Positions 1 through 6,175 are shown, numbered from the stretch's first letter. The stretch is 6,175 bases of DNA from Bacteroidetes bacterium UBA1952 (GCA_002336725.1 DDEO01000129.1:1-6175); one strand, 5' to 3'. Notes: generated by a model from the sequence alone, not told the origin. Made by a program: numbers and translations.

Positions 1-49
1 CGATTACGGGCAAAATTAAATAGCAGATTACTTTCTCAATTTTTCTCAT
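1..49 (-). CDS. start of a further operon gene, cut by window edge (possible membrane protein)
   Basis: An ATG at 49-47 opens a frame that stays open to the window edge and reads MRKIEKVICYLILPVI. It overlaps the last 14 bases of the glycosyltransferase gene in a different frame. That arrangement is common for translationally coupled genes and matches the tight packing of this operon. Only 16 codons are visible, so no family can be assigned. A basic start followed by a hydrophobic run (VICYLILPVI) would suit the first membrane helix of a polytopic protein. A Wzy-type polymerase is a reasonable guess because the pathway needs one and none is seen here, but an acyltransferase or another protein is equally possible. 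The alternative is a chance open frame, with the real next gene starting beyond the window. Confidence 0.5.
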   Translation of the reverse strand, partial: MRKIEKVICYLILPVI

Positions 50-1163
50 TTGATTCCACTATAAGGTCATGAATTTGTTCTTCAAAGGTAGGCATTCGCT
101 TCACATATTCCGCAACGTTCTTTTTAAAAGTATGCAGAGCCTCTTTATTGTTCGCGAAATCCAAAACGATATTCTTTAGCGCATCGGCATCTAAATAAGG
201 GCAGGAAATTGCTACTTTCTCTTTCAATAGGTAGCCTGCGGTTTCCACTTCCTCATTGACCAGAATTACACAGTTCGCACGCAGCGCATCCCCCCACTTA
301 TTTGACTCTGCATAACGATTGATGACGCTAATAGGTTTATAAAACGTGAATGCAATATCTGACAAGAACATATACGCAATGCTTTCGGCATTTGACAAAT
401 GTCCGAGGAATTGTACATTTTCAAGTTGAATAAACTGCTCCGCTATAGAGCCATCCACCTTTCCATAGCACAGGAAAAGAATTCTTTTGTCATCCTGAAG
501 CGCCTGTGCTACTTGAAAAAGTACGTCAATTCCCCTGTTTGCAGAAAGCCAACCATTTACATTTATGACTAGGTCATAATTAAAAACAGGTATGCTTACA
601 GCTAGGTTCTGGGCTTGCATTACTTCACTTTGACTTGGGTAATTTTTCACAACAACAAATTTATCCGACGGATAATCATATCTTTCTTTTCCAGGAATAA
701 CGTGTGCTTTAGCACTTTGGGAAGTATGTCGCTCTAATTTTCCAAGAATTTTATTTACCCAACCAGGAAAATTCATAAGCAATAGCAAACGATCTGGATC
801 GTCAAAGTAGAATTGCCTTTTGACGAAGAAGGTGCTTAGGTAAACAGGCAAAGCTGATTCAAGCCCCAGACACCAGACTACGTCTTTTGAGGGTATTTTT
901 AAGGTACGCCAGAAAACACGCCATACCCAACGCAAATAATACAATTTGTTGCGAGTACCACCGTAGCCGCCACCATTTAACAGTAACTCCTTGTTGATAG
1001 AGAAATCGAAAAAAGTTTCTTCGAAATCATTTTCTTTTCGAGACCACCCAAGGTGAGTTACAGACAGGTCAGGATATTGAGTTCGCAAGAAGCGGACGAG
1101 TTTATAAAGCCGCACACGCTTACTAATTGCCGGAAGTGGCGCATAGATATATATGTTTTTCAT
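36..1163 (-). CDS. GT4-like (GT-B fold) glycosyltransferase
   Basis: This is a cytoplasmic or membrane-associated glycosyltransferase of 375 residues that probably adds one sugar to the lipid-linked repeat unit. The N-terminal half has a Gly-rich loop (GGGYGG, about residues 63-68), a DDPDR segment near 121-125 and the VVKNYP strand-loop (171-176) that often precedes the second Rossmann domain. The C-terminal half has NGWLSANRGID (203-213), typical of the GT4 donor-domain entry, and ESNKWGDAL (286-294), the nucleotide-sugar binding region. There E286 and D292 sit where families of this type usually carry acidic residues, with Asp in place of the more usual second Glu. The frame is open for 51 more codons upstream, but that stretch lies inside the flippase gene and has no domain character. 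The chosen ATG starts MKNIYIYAPLP, a normal first beta strand, and overlaps the flippase stop as ATGA. Donor sugar and linkage cannot be read from the sequence. Confidence 0.87.
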   Translation of the reverse strand: MKNIYIYAPLPAISKRVRLYKLVRFLRTQYPDLSVTHLGWSRKENDFEETFFDFSINKELLLNGGGYGGTRNKLYYLRWVWRVFWRTLKIPSKDVVWCLGLESALPVYLSTFFVKRQFYFDDPDRLLLLMNFPGWVNKILGKLERHTSQSAKAHVIPGKERYDYPSDKFVVVKNYPSQSEVMQAQNLAVSIPVFNYDLVINVNGWLSANRGIDVLFQVAQALQDDKRILFLCYGKVDGSIAEQFIQLENVQFLGHLSNAESIAYMFLSDIAFTFYKPISVINRYAESNKWGDALRANCVILVNEEVETAGYLLKEKVAISCPYLDADALKNIVLDFANNKEALHTFKKNVAEYVKRMPTFEEQIHDLIVESNEKN

Positions 1164-2443
1164 CGGGCTAGTTTTAGAACTATTAACATTACGAGGGCTT
1201 GTAATGCTGAGGCAATAAGTATTACAAAGCCTGCCCCCGTGGCACCTTTGGAAACGAGCCACAGGGAAAAAATAATGACGGAAAGGCCAAAACCGATATT
1301 TGAATATAGCACCCACTTATTTTTTGAAATAGCGATAGCCAGCCTTGAGAATACAGAAGTTATTGCTGTAAAAACTGTTGATATAACAATCAATAAAATG
1401 GACCAGTAAGCATCAACATACTGTTCATAGAATACCTGCAACAGGAATTGTCCGGCAGCAAGAAATACGAGGGCAGCCGCCAATGTAAGGGCAATCAATA
1501 CCCACATTGAGCGGAGGGCAAGTCTCTTAGCTGTAGCGTAGCTCTCGGATACAGCAAGGGAGGGCAATATAGCTGAGCATACCGTCCCGATTATAAAGAA
1601 TAAGATTGCCCGGATTTGATTGGCAACCCCGTATAAACCGAGTTCAATATTCCCATTCGGTATTTTTCGTAGCAGAACCTGAAGATACCATAAGGGAGGA
1701 AGGGTAAAAAGCCCCCCCACAATAAGCGGCAAAGCACTCCTGACCAAGTTACCAGAGATAGATTTGACCGTTTGGTTTTCAGCAGGATAATTTTTACTGC
1801 GCGTTATGGCCTTCGCAATAACGGTTCGAAACTGCGAAAGCGATAGCAGAATTTGAATCGATAAATAGATAACAAGTGCTACTTCAAGGGTATGCTTATT
1901 GTGATAAGCATAGAGCAGCAAGCCAACAAACGGCAAGGTTATGATTAATAACAGGGTTTGCTGCTTAATAATGTTAAGCCCCAGTCCAAAACCACTAAGA
2001 ACAGGCGAGAGAACGGAAATAACAATCAAGCCCGGTAGACAAAGGCCCATGATCATCCTATCGTTTATGCCTATACTAGCAGAAAGCTGGTCATAGAAGA
2101 GAAAATAAAGAAGAAAGATAATCGCAAAAAAGAAAGACAATACTAATCCTACCGCTTTTAAAGAACGATTGATATTCCTACTCTCGTTTACACTTTTCGA
2201 TATTTGAATAATAATTACTTGGCTAAAATTAATACCTACAAAGGAAGAGAAAAGTAGTGCCGTACTGGTTACAAGCGAAAAAAGACCAAAATCAGCTGGC
2301 CCTAAGTACTTGGCGAACAGAAAAACAACAATAAAAGTCGTTCCCCGAGTCAGGGCTGAATAAAACGTCAGATACAGCGCATTAGCCTTACTTCTAGAGG
2401 CAAACACCCCACTCAGCCGTTTCTTCAACCCAAGGATAGTCAT
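1160..2443 (-). CDS. wzx: Wzx-like polysaccharide flippase
   Basis: This is an inner-membrane flippase of the MOP superfamily, expected to move undecaprenyl-diphosphate-linked repeat units to the periplasmic face. The 427-residue product is almost wholly hydrophobic. I count about 12 membrane segments, near residues 23-43, 50-77, 97-116, 128-152, 161-180, 186-203, 233-254, 270-293, 311-334, 345-368, 376-396 and 402-424. The stretch AKYLGPADFGLFSLVTS (44-60), just after the first helix, is the most recognisable family signature (LGP..FG). Length and helix count are normal. The gene starts 40 bases after the kinase stop and its TGA overlaps the next ATG. No Shine-Dalgarno is seen; GGTATAA precedes the ATG. 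Most sampled blocks are much richer in A+T than the export genes (two of 27% and 35% GC), though one is 52%. A run of seven G in the coding strand (1712-1718) encodes part of V242-G243-G244. Family assignment is firm, substrate unknown. Confidence 0.88.
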   Translation of the reverse strand: MTILGLKKRLSGVFASRSKANALYLTFYSALTRGTTFIVVFLFAKYLGPADFGLFSLVTSTALLFSSFVGINFSQVIIIQISKSVNESRNINRSLKAVGLVLSFFFAIIFLLYFLFYDQLSASIGINDRMIMGLCLPGLIVISVLSPVLSGFGLGLNIIKQQTLLLIITLPFVGLLLYAYHNKHTLEVALVIYLSIQILLSLSQFRTVIAKAITRSKNYPAENQTVKSISGNLVRSALPLIVGGLFTLPPLWYLQVLLRKIPNGNIELGLYGVANQIRAILFFIIGTVCSAILPSLAVSESYATAKRLALRSMWVLIALTLAAALVFLAAGQFLLQVFYEQYVDAYWSILLIVISTVFTAITSVFSRLAIAISKNKWVLYSNIGFGLSVIIFSLWLVSKGATGAGFVILIASALQALVMLIVLKLAR

Positions 2444-2483
2444 TTATACCAAGTAAATAATTGCGATACTAATAGTAAAACTA

Positions 2484-4910
2484 CTAAAGACGACCCCGCT
2501 TTCTAAATAAATTGAATACCTTATGTCTATTTTGTACCGATTTTGTCTCTTTAAAATCCCCATACCCATACCCATACCCATATCCATACCCATATCCATA
2601 TCCATATCCATACCCATACCCGCCACGCTCTTGCTTGATGTCATTCACCACAAGGCTCATTTTGGGCATCTTGCGCTGTTGAAACAATTCTTCCGGAATC
2701 GCCAACTGGCCTTTGTTGGTTACCCCCTGGCGCACCAAAAACAGGGTAACGTTGGCATAGGGACTCAATAACTGCGCATCTGTTACAATGCCGACCGGCG
2801 GCACGTCCATAATCACATAATCAAAATGCTCCTTCAGATAGGCAAACAAATCCGATACCCGTTCCTGAGAAAGCAGTTCCGCCGGGTTGGGCGGGATAGG
2901 GCCGGAAGAAATCACAAACAGATTCTCGGCAACGCCCGAAGGCCGTATAATTTCCGGAATGTCCGTCGCACCAATGGCATAATTACTAAAACCTATATTA
3001 TTGGGCAGCCCCAGATATTGAGAAATCTTAGGCTTGCGCAAATCCAACTCCATCACCACAACCTTTTTTCCGGAAATCGCCAGCGCACTTGCCAGATTGA
3101 GCGATACAAAAGATTTTCCCTCACCACTCATACTGGAAGTTAGCAATATTGTGTTTTCTTTCTTGTCCGTCAGTACAAATTGCAGATTAGAACGCAAAGC
3201 ACGGAACTGCTCCGAAATGGCATTGCGCGAATTGGGCGTAACCACTAATTTACCCGCATCATCCGGATTATGACTGATTTCTCCCAAAATAGGCACTTGT
3301 GTACGGCTCGTGATGTCTTCTTTTGATTCAACTTTTGTATTAAGAACATCCTTCAAATAAATAACGCCGTAGGGTAGCAACAGGCCGATAGCCAGTGCGG
3401 AAAGCAAAATCAACTGCTTTTTGGGTTTCACCGGCAAGGTATCCCGGCGGGCCTGATCCACAATGCGTGCATTGGCAACGGTTGAAGACTTGGTGATGGC
3501 CGACTCCTCACGCTTTTTCAGCAAAAACACATACAACTCCTGCTTGATGGCCTGCTGACGGGAATACTCCAGGAAAGTGCGCTCTTTAGCCGGCACCTGC
3601 CTGATTTTCGCATCAATAACGCCGGCTCTGCTACGCAACTCCGCAATGCTTGCTTGCAACTGGCGCTTGAGTGTTGCAATCGTTTGATGCATCTCGCGTT
3701 GCAGCGCCACCATCTGCTGATCGATGTTCCTCACCACCGGGTTGCTTTCCGTAGAGGTCATTAAAAGCTGTTCCCGCTGGAGTTGCAGGGCGTTATAGTT
3801 GTTCACAACGACCGTAAAAGCGGGATCCTGCACCATCAAAGCCGATGGAATAACCCTGTTGCCCGGCGCATTGCTGTTTACAAATCGCTCCAGCGATTGC
3901 AAAACCGAATACTGCACCTCTTTTTCCGTAAGCTGCCGCGCATAATCTGTCGTATTGCCCAATAATAGCTTAGACTGCTCACTCAAATCGGTCAGCTCAT
4001 TGCTAACCTTAAAGTTTTCAATATTTTTTTCAATGCCGGTTAGCTCGCCGTTCACCAGTTGCAGACGCGCATCTATAAATTGCATCGTGCTGTCTGCAAT
4101 ACGGTTCCTGTCGTCCACGTTCGCGTGCATATATTCTTCAATCAACCGGTTGATAATGGCTTCTCCCTTGTCGGGGGCCGCAACCTGCAAGACAAGCGCA
4201 ATCGTACTCACCTGTTTGTTGGGAATAGACGCACTCAGGTTGTTCATATATTGTATCACCGTCGATTCCAGATTGTCCACTTGTATCACCAAGGGAGCAT
4301 CTTTATCGGTAGCTACCGGCCTTCTGGTAACAATGGCATCGCCAAAAGGCAGTTGCAAAGGCACACCAAATTTGCCCTTCCAGGTCTTCCCTCCGGCTTC
4401 CAGCACATAATTATTTGCACCCTCCGATTGTAATTGATATTTAATCGATTGCGTAATAGAATCTTCTATGAAAGAAATAAAACTTACATCATAAGGCCGC
4501 GCATCATATATTTCTGTTTCCTTTATTCTTCCGTTGCTAAAGTAGCTCACATTCAATTGCAACCCTCTAACAACCCTTTCCATCAGGGTGCGGCTTTTAA
4601 TAATCTCCAGTTCATTATCCACATTACTCTTACTGCCCAGCAGCCCCAAATCTACCAATGCCCCCGCATCCGGCAGGCCAGCACCCTTTTTGTCGTCCTG
4701 CACCATAATCTTGGCGCTCACTTTATAAATAGGCGCGCTATAGCGCAGATACAAAAAAGCAATGAGCAACGAAACAATAAGGCAGCCTACAAACCAGGGC
4801 CAGTAAGCCAAAAACTTACCAATGATTTTTTGCAGATTGATAGATGATTCCTCCTGCGGCTGGAAAAGCGCATTGTTGGCATCTGCAAAAGACTGTTGTT
4901 GAGAATCCAT
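2484..4910 (-). CDS. wzc: Wzc-like polysaccharide co-polymerase and tyrosine autokinase (BY-kinase)
   Basis: This 808-residue inner-membrane protein sets chain length, couples synthesis to export and autophosphorylates on a C-terminal tyrosine cluster. A Wzz-type domain follows the first helix (about 36-56). The periplasmic part (57-498) has long, probably coiled-coil helices near 275-345 and 370-455 and a GNVR-like segment (about 457-498) ending in PVKPKK. The second helix is about 499-519. The cytoplasmic kinase has the EX2RX2R oligomerisation motif (E567, R570, R573), Walker A SSMSGEGKS (K599), Walker A' MELDLRKP (620-627, Glu where many relatives have the first Asp) and Walker B VIMDVPP (D702). 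The tail has ten Gly-Tyr units with tyrosines at every second residue from 765 to 783, then a basic 25-residue end. Domain fusion and length are as in Gram-negative Wzc proteins. It starts 21 bases after the export gene and stops with TAG. Activity is inferred from the motifs. Confidence 0.95.
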   Translation of the reverse strand: MDSQQQSFADANNALFQPQEESSINLQKIIGKFLAYWPWFVGCLIVSLLIAFLYLRYSAPIYKVSAKIMVQDDKKGAGLPDAGALVDLGLLGSKSNVDNELEIIKSRTLMERVVRGLQLNVSYFSNGRIKETEIYDARPYDVSFISFIEDSITQSIKYQLQSEGANNYVLEAGGKTWKGKFGVPLQLPFGDAIVTRRPVATDKDAPLVIQVDNLESTVIQYMNNLSASIPNKQVSTIALVLQVAAPDKGEAIINRLIEEYMHANVDDRNRIADSTMQFIDARLQLVNGELTGIEKNIENFKVSNELTDLSEQSKLLLGNTTDYARQLTEKEVQYSVLQSLERFVNSNAPGNRVIPSALMVQDPAFTVVVNNYNALQLQREQLLMTSTESNPVVRNIDQQMVALQREMHQTIATLKRQLQASIAELRSRAGVIDAKIRQVPAKERTFLEYSRQQAIKQELYVFLLKKREESAITKSSTVANARIVDQARRDTLPVKPKKQLILLSALAIGLLLPYGVIYLKDVLNTKVESKEDITSRTQVPILGEISHNPDDAGKLVVTPNSRNAISEQFRALRSNLQFVLTDKKENTILLTSSMSGEGKSFVSLNLASALAISGKKVVVMELDLRKPKISQYLGLPNNIGFSNYAIGATDIPEIIRPSGVAENLFVISSGPIPPNPAELLSQERVSDLFAYLKEHFDYVIMDVPPVGIVTDAQLLSPYANVTLFLVRQGVTNKGQLAIPEELFQQRKMPKMSLVVNDIKQERGGYGYGYGYGYGYGYGYGYGYGDFKETKSVQNRHKVFNLFRKRGRL
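2559..2621 (-). repeat. hexanucleotide tandem repeat encoding the Gly-Tyr tail of the kinase
   Basis: About 10.5 copies of a 6-base unit, GGRTAT in the coding direction (CCCATA or TCCATA on the + strand), lie in frame near the 3' end of the kinase gene. All ten tyrosine codons are TAT. The glycine codons alternate irregularly between GGG and GGA, so the array is imperfect. The unit length is a multiple of three, so gain or loss of a unit would change the number of tyrosines without breaking the frame. Confidence 0.95.
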
Positions 4911-4931
4911 AGAAGACTTAATACACTAAAT

Positions 4932-5729
4932 TTATTTAAAATTAATCCGGCTAAACAGTACGATAAGCAGGGAAGTAAAAGTACCCAGCAAAGCAATCGT
5001 GCGGGTTTGGGCAACGTCTGTACTCGCTGCCTTGCTTTTGGAAGGTTCTACATACACAATATCCCGCTGCTGCAGCTGAAAATAAGGCGATTGAAAAATA
5101 TCGGAAGAATTCAGGTTGAGACGCGCAAACGTTTTCCGGCCCGATTCTTCCCGAATTACCATCACATTCTCCCTTTTCCCATAAATAGTCAGGTCGCCGG
5201 CCATGCCCAACGCCTGCAATACATCCACGCGTTCGTTAGGAACCACATAGGTCGCCGGCCGAACCACTTCTCCTAAAACAGTAACCTGAAAATTCGCAAA
5301 ACGCACATTGACAACCGGCATCTTGTAATAAATAGAAGCCCGGCCACGTACAGAATCGCGGGCCTGCTCGGTGGTAAGGCCGGCCACCCTTAATCTGCCG
5401 GTGAGCGGCATCTCAATATAGCCATCCTGGCTCACCCGATACCCGTTGACTGCAGCAACAGCGGTTACAGGCGCGTTGGTAGCCGAGGGCTGAGTGGTAT
5501 AATTGGTTCCGCTACCGGCTGCCAACTGCTGATTAATCTGCGGGTCTATCGTTTGGATAGATACCTGAATAATGTCATCCGGCTGAATGGTTACATCCCG
5601 GAAAGCAGCCGCCGGATGCGTATAAGTGCCCTGAAGCGAATCCGGAATGTCTTTAAAATAAGGTACATTCTTGTAACTCTTGCAGGACAACAGCAAACAC
5701 AAAAAAGGTATGACCCGTAAAAATTTCAT
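4932..5729 (-). CDS. wza: Wza-like polysaccharide export lipoprotein
   Basis: This outer-membrane polysaccharide export protein is expected to form the exit channel together with the Wzc-like partner encoded next. The 265-residue product begins with a lipoprotein signal: K2 and R5, a hydrophobic run and the lipobox LLSC, with C16 as the likely acylated residue. A Poly_export-type domain spans roughly 43-145 (VTIQPDDIIQVSI near 46-58; DGYIEMPLTGRLRVAGLT at 102-119). One SLBB-type domain follows (about 147-228, with VTVLGEVVRPATYVV at 149-163 and a QQRDIVYVEPS end). The C-terminus has a hydrophobic stretch (about 244-262, IALLGTFTSLLIVLF) that may insert in the membrane. It is shorter than E. 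coli Wza, which has extra SLBB-like domains; the short single-SLBB form with a C-terminal hydrophobic segment is common in Bacteroidota. The start places the signal peptide correctly. It is the first gene of the operon, behind the only clear promoter. Confidence 0.93.
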   Translation of the reverse strand: MKFLRVIPFLCLLLSCKSYKNVPYFKDIPDSLQGTYTHPAAAFRDVTIQPDDIIQVSIQTIDPQINQQLAAGSGTNYTTQPSATNAPVTAVAAVNGYRVSQDGYIEMPLTGRLRVAGLTTEQARDSVRGRASIYYKMPVVNVRFANFQVTVLGEVVRPATYVVPNERVDVLQALGMAGDLTIYGKRENVMVIREESGRKTFARLNLNSSDIFQSPYFQLQQRDIVYVEPSKSKAASTDVAQTRTIALLGTFTSLLIVLFSRINFK

Positions 5730-5885
5730 ATTAAAAGGATAAAAAACGACCCAAAATCTTCAACAAACCCTGTAAAAGCTTGTTTCTAAATGCAAAATAT
5801 CCTGTCCGCCTCTTCTAATTGGCATCGGATATAGCTTCGCCTGCTCAGTCCCACAGAAAGAGGAAGACCAAGGCTTTTTTTTGAG
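5730..5885 (-). other. untranslated leader of the export operon
   Basis: If the promoter at 5890-5921 is used, the transcript carries about 150 bases before the first ATG. That is long enough to hold regulatory structure. I see an A8 tract at the very beginning (5882-5875), a 6-base complementary pair (5858-5863 with 5809-5814) separated by 43 bases, and a possible 21-codon reading frame (5825-5760). I recognise no known riboswitch class and no U-tract terminator hairpin. The extent depends on the inferred transcription start. Confidence 0.45.
5760..5825 (-). CDS. possible 21-codon upstream reading frame in the leader
   Basis: An ATG at 5825-5823 opens a frame beginning MPIRRGGQDILHL and closing with TGA at 5762-5760, which leaves 30 bases before the export-gene ATG. 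It lies wholly in the predicted leader. It has no recognisable family, no clear ribosome-binding sequence, and no run of a single amino acid's codons as in classical attenuators. A frame of this length can easily arise by chance, so it is recorded only as a candidate. Confidence 0.15.
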   Translation of the reverse strand: MPIRRGGQDILHLETSFYRVC

Positions 5886-5889
5886 GCCG

Positions 5890-5921
5890 CAAAGGTAATC
5901 TTACGATTTTCTCCACACAAA
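5890..5921 (-). promoter_or_regulatory. Bacteroidota-type promoter of the export operon
   Basis: On the - strand the -7 box TACCTTTG (5897-5890) matches the TAnnTTTG consensus of the Bacteroidota primary sigma factor at every fixed position and is followed by C. The -33 element TTTG lies at 5921-5918, leaving a 20-base spacer, within the usual range. Transcription would start a few bases downstream, near 5885. I found no other perfect TAnnTTTG match facing the operon in 5730-6020, and none just upstream of the flippase gene. Confidence 0.75.
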
Positions 5922-5971
5922 GAAGAATGCGGGCGAAGCGGTTAAAAAAATGCCATTTTTTAAGAAATCTT

Positions 5972-6011
5972 ATTATGTTTTCAAACTCAAATTATATATT
6001 CAAAACATAAT
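5972..6011. repeat. AT-rich inverted repeat, 10-base arms
   Basis: ATTATGTTTT (5972-5981) and AAAACATAAT (6002-6011) are perfect reverse complements separated by 20 bases. The repeat is about 50 bases upstream of the operon's -33 element and upstream of the tRNA, so it lies between two divergent promoters. A paired operator is possible. As a terminator it is poor: the arms have one G-C pair each, the loop is long, and no transcript is known to end here. Confidence 0.5.
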
Positions 6012-6104
6012 TTAAGGCAGAACTTCTACGTCAGCAAGGGGATGATTGCCCACTGAAAGACAGCAGCAATTTATTACAGCGGTTCCCGGAAACAACTTTT
6101 TTGC

Positions 6105-6138
6105 TTCAAGAACCTTTAACTGATTCGCTGTACTTTCG
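6105..6138 (+). promoter_or_regulatory. probable tRNA promoter
   Basis: TACTTTCG at 6131-6138 matches the Bacteroidota -7 consensus TAnnTTTG except for one base. It sits 12 bases before the tRNA, so a transcript would have a very short 5' leader. The -33 element is weak: TTC at 6105-6107 gives a 23-base spacer, while the true TTG at 6101-6103 would give 27, which is too long. Position relative to the tRNA is the main support. Confidence 0.4.
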
Positions 6139-6150
6139 CGCTCCCTTTCC

Positions 6151-6175
6151 GGCCTCGTAGTTCAATGGATAGAAT
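6151..6175 (+). tRNA. 5' part of a tRNA, probably tRNA-Arg, cut by window end
   Basis: The last 25 bases fit the 5' end of a tRNA: acceptor strand GGCCTCG (positions 1-7), TA (8-9), then a complete D arm. In the D arm GTTC pairs with GAAT through one G-T and three Watson-Crick pairs, and the loop AATGGATA has the conserved A14, G18-G19 and A21. A at position 20 is the known arginine identity base, and the GGATAGAAT look is typical of bacterial tRNA-Arg genes. The anticodon and 3' half lie beyond the window, so the amino acid is an inference. It is transcribed away from the polysaccharide operon. Confidence 0.8.

Noticed and set aside
1053..1409. 118-codon + strand open frame across the flippase/glycosyltransferase junction
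   Set aside because: It is antisense to two confident genes and has no recognisable motif or start context.
2444..2483. Terminator or internal promoter between kinase and flippase genes
   Set aside because: The 40-base gap has no hairpin with a T-run, and no TAnnTTTG match was found facing the flippase gene.
2523..2771. Open frame on the + strand rich in Pro-Ile/Ser-Ile repeats, and a Gly-Met/Asp-Met frame on the - strand (2444-2644)
   Set aside because: Both are other-frame readings of the hexamer repeat within or beside the kinase gene; they have no domain and no plausible start context.
3783..4847. Several + strand open frames of 60-151 codons opposite the kinase gene
   Set aside because: They lie antisense to a well-supported coding region, are rich in Arg, His, Asn and Ser without any domain, and overlap one another.
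4787..5276. Frames crossing the export/kinase gene boundary on both strands (- strand 4787-5014, + strand 4896-5276)
   Set aside because: They conflict with the export lipoprotein and kinase genes, both firmly supported by domain motifs.
5942..5963. Palindrome-like A-run and T-run (TTAAAAAA ... TTTTTTAA) as a terminator
   Set aside because: The stem is purely A-T, and the genes on either side diverge, so no transcript would be expected to end here.
6151..6175. tRNA as the integration site of a genomic island carrying the polysaccharide operon
   Set aside because: Islands usually integrate at the tRNA 3' end, which lies outside the window on the far side. No integrase or direct repeat of tRNA sequence is visible beside the operon.

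Overview
The window is the upstream end of an exopolysaccharide/capsule export operon from a member of the Bacteroidota, possibly a Chitinophaga-like lineage (the finer placement is a guess). Three things point to Bacteroidota: a perfect TTG-N20-TAnnTTTG promoter ahead of the first gene, a fused Wzc-type tyrosine autokinase with a Gly-Tyr repeat tail, and gene starts without a clear Shine-Dalgarno sequence.

Layout, from the right. A tRNA (probably tRNA-Arg) begins at 6151 on the + strand and is cut off by the window end. Between it and the operon lie about 420 bases without a protein gene (5730-6150). This stretch holds a probable tRNA promoter, an AT-rich inverted repeat (5972-6011), the operon promoter (about 5890-5921), and a leader of roughly 150 bases with a possible 21-codon upstream reading frame. 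All protein genes run leftwards on the - strand: a Wza-like export lipoprotein (5729-4932), a Wzc-like co-polymerase/tyrosine autokinase (4910-2484), a Wzx-like flippase (2443-1160), a GT4-like glycosyltransferase (1163-36), and the first 16 codons of a further gene (49 to the window edge). Spacings are 21 and 40 bases, then overlaps of 4 and 14 bases. With no terminator seen between genes, this looks like one transcription unit.

How the genes fit together: the glycosyltransferase adds a sugar to a lipid-linked repeat unit on the cytoplasmic face, and the flippase moves that unit across the inner membrane. The Wzc-like protein controls chain length and links to the Wza-like outer-membrane lipoprotein for export. 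Its tyrosine tail phosphorylation probably switches the machine's assembly state. The polymerase (Wzy) and the initiating phosphoglycosyl transferase are not in the window. They probably lie to the left, and the truncated gene at position 49 could be a membrane protein such as Wzy.

Base composition changes along the operon. Sampled 60-base blocks in the export and kinase genes are about 52-67% GC. Most sampled blocks in the flippase and glycosyltransferase genes are about 27-35%, with one flippase block at 52%. This fits a conserved export module followed by a variable, exchangeable sugar-specific module. I see no evidence of an entirely new system. The most notable element is the hexanucleotide repeat that encodes the kinase's tyrosine tail.
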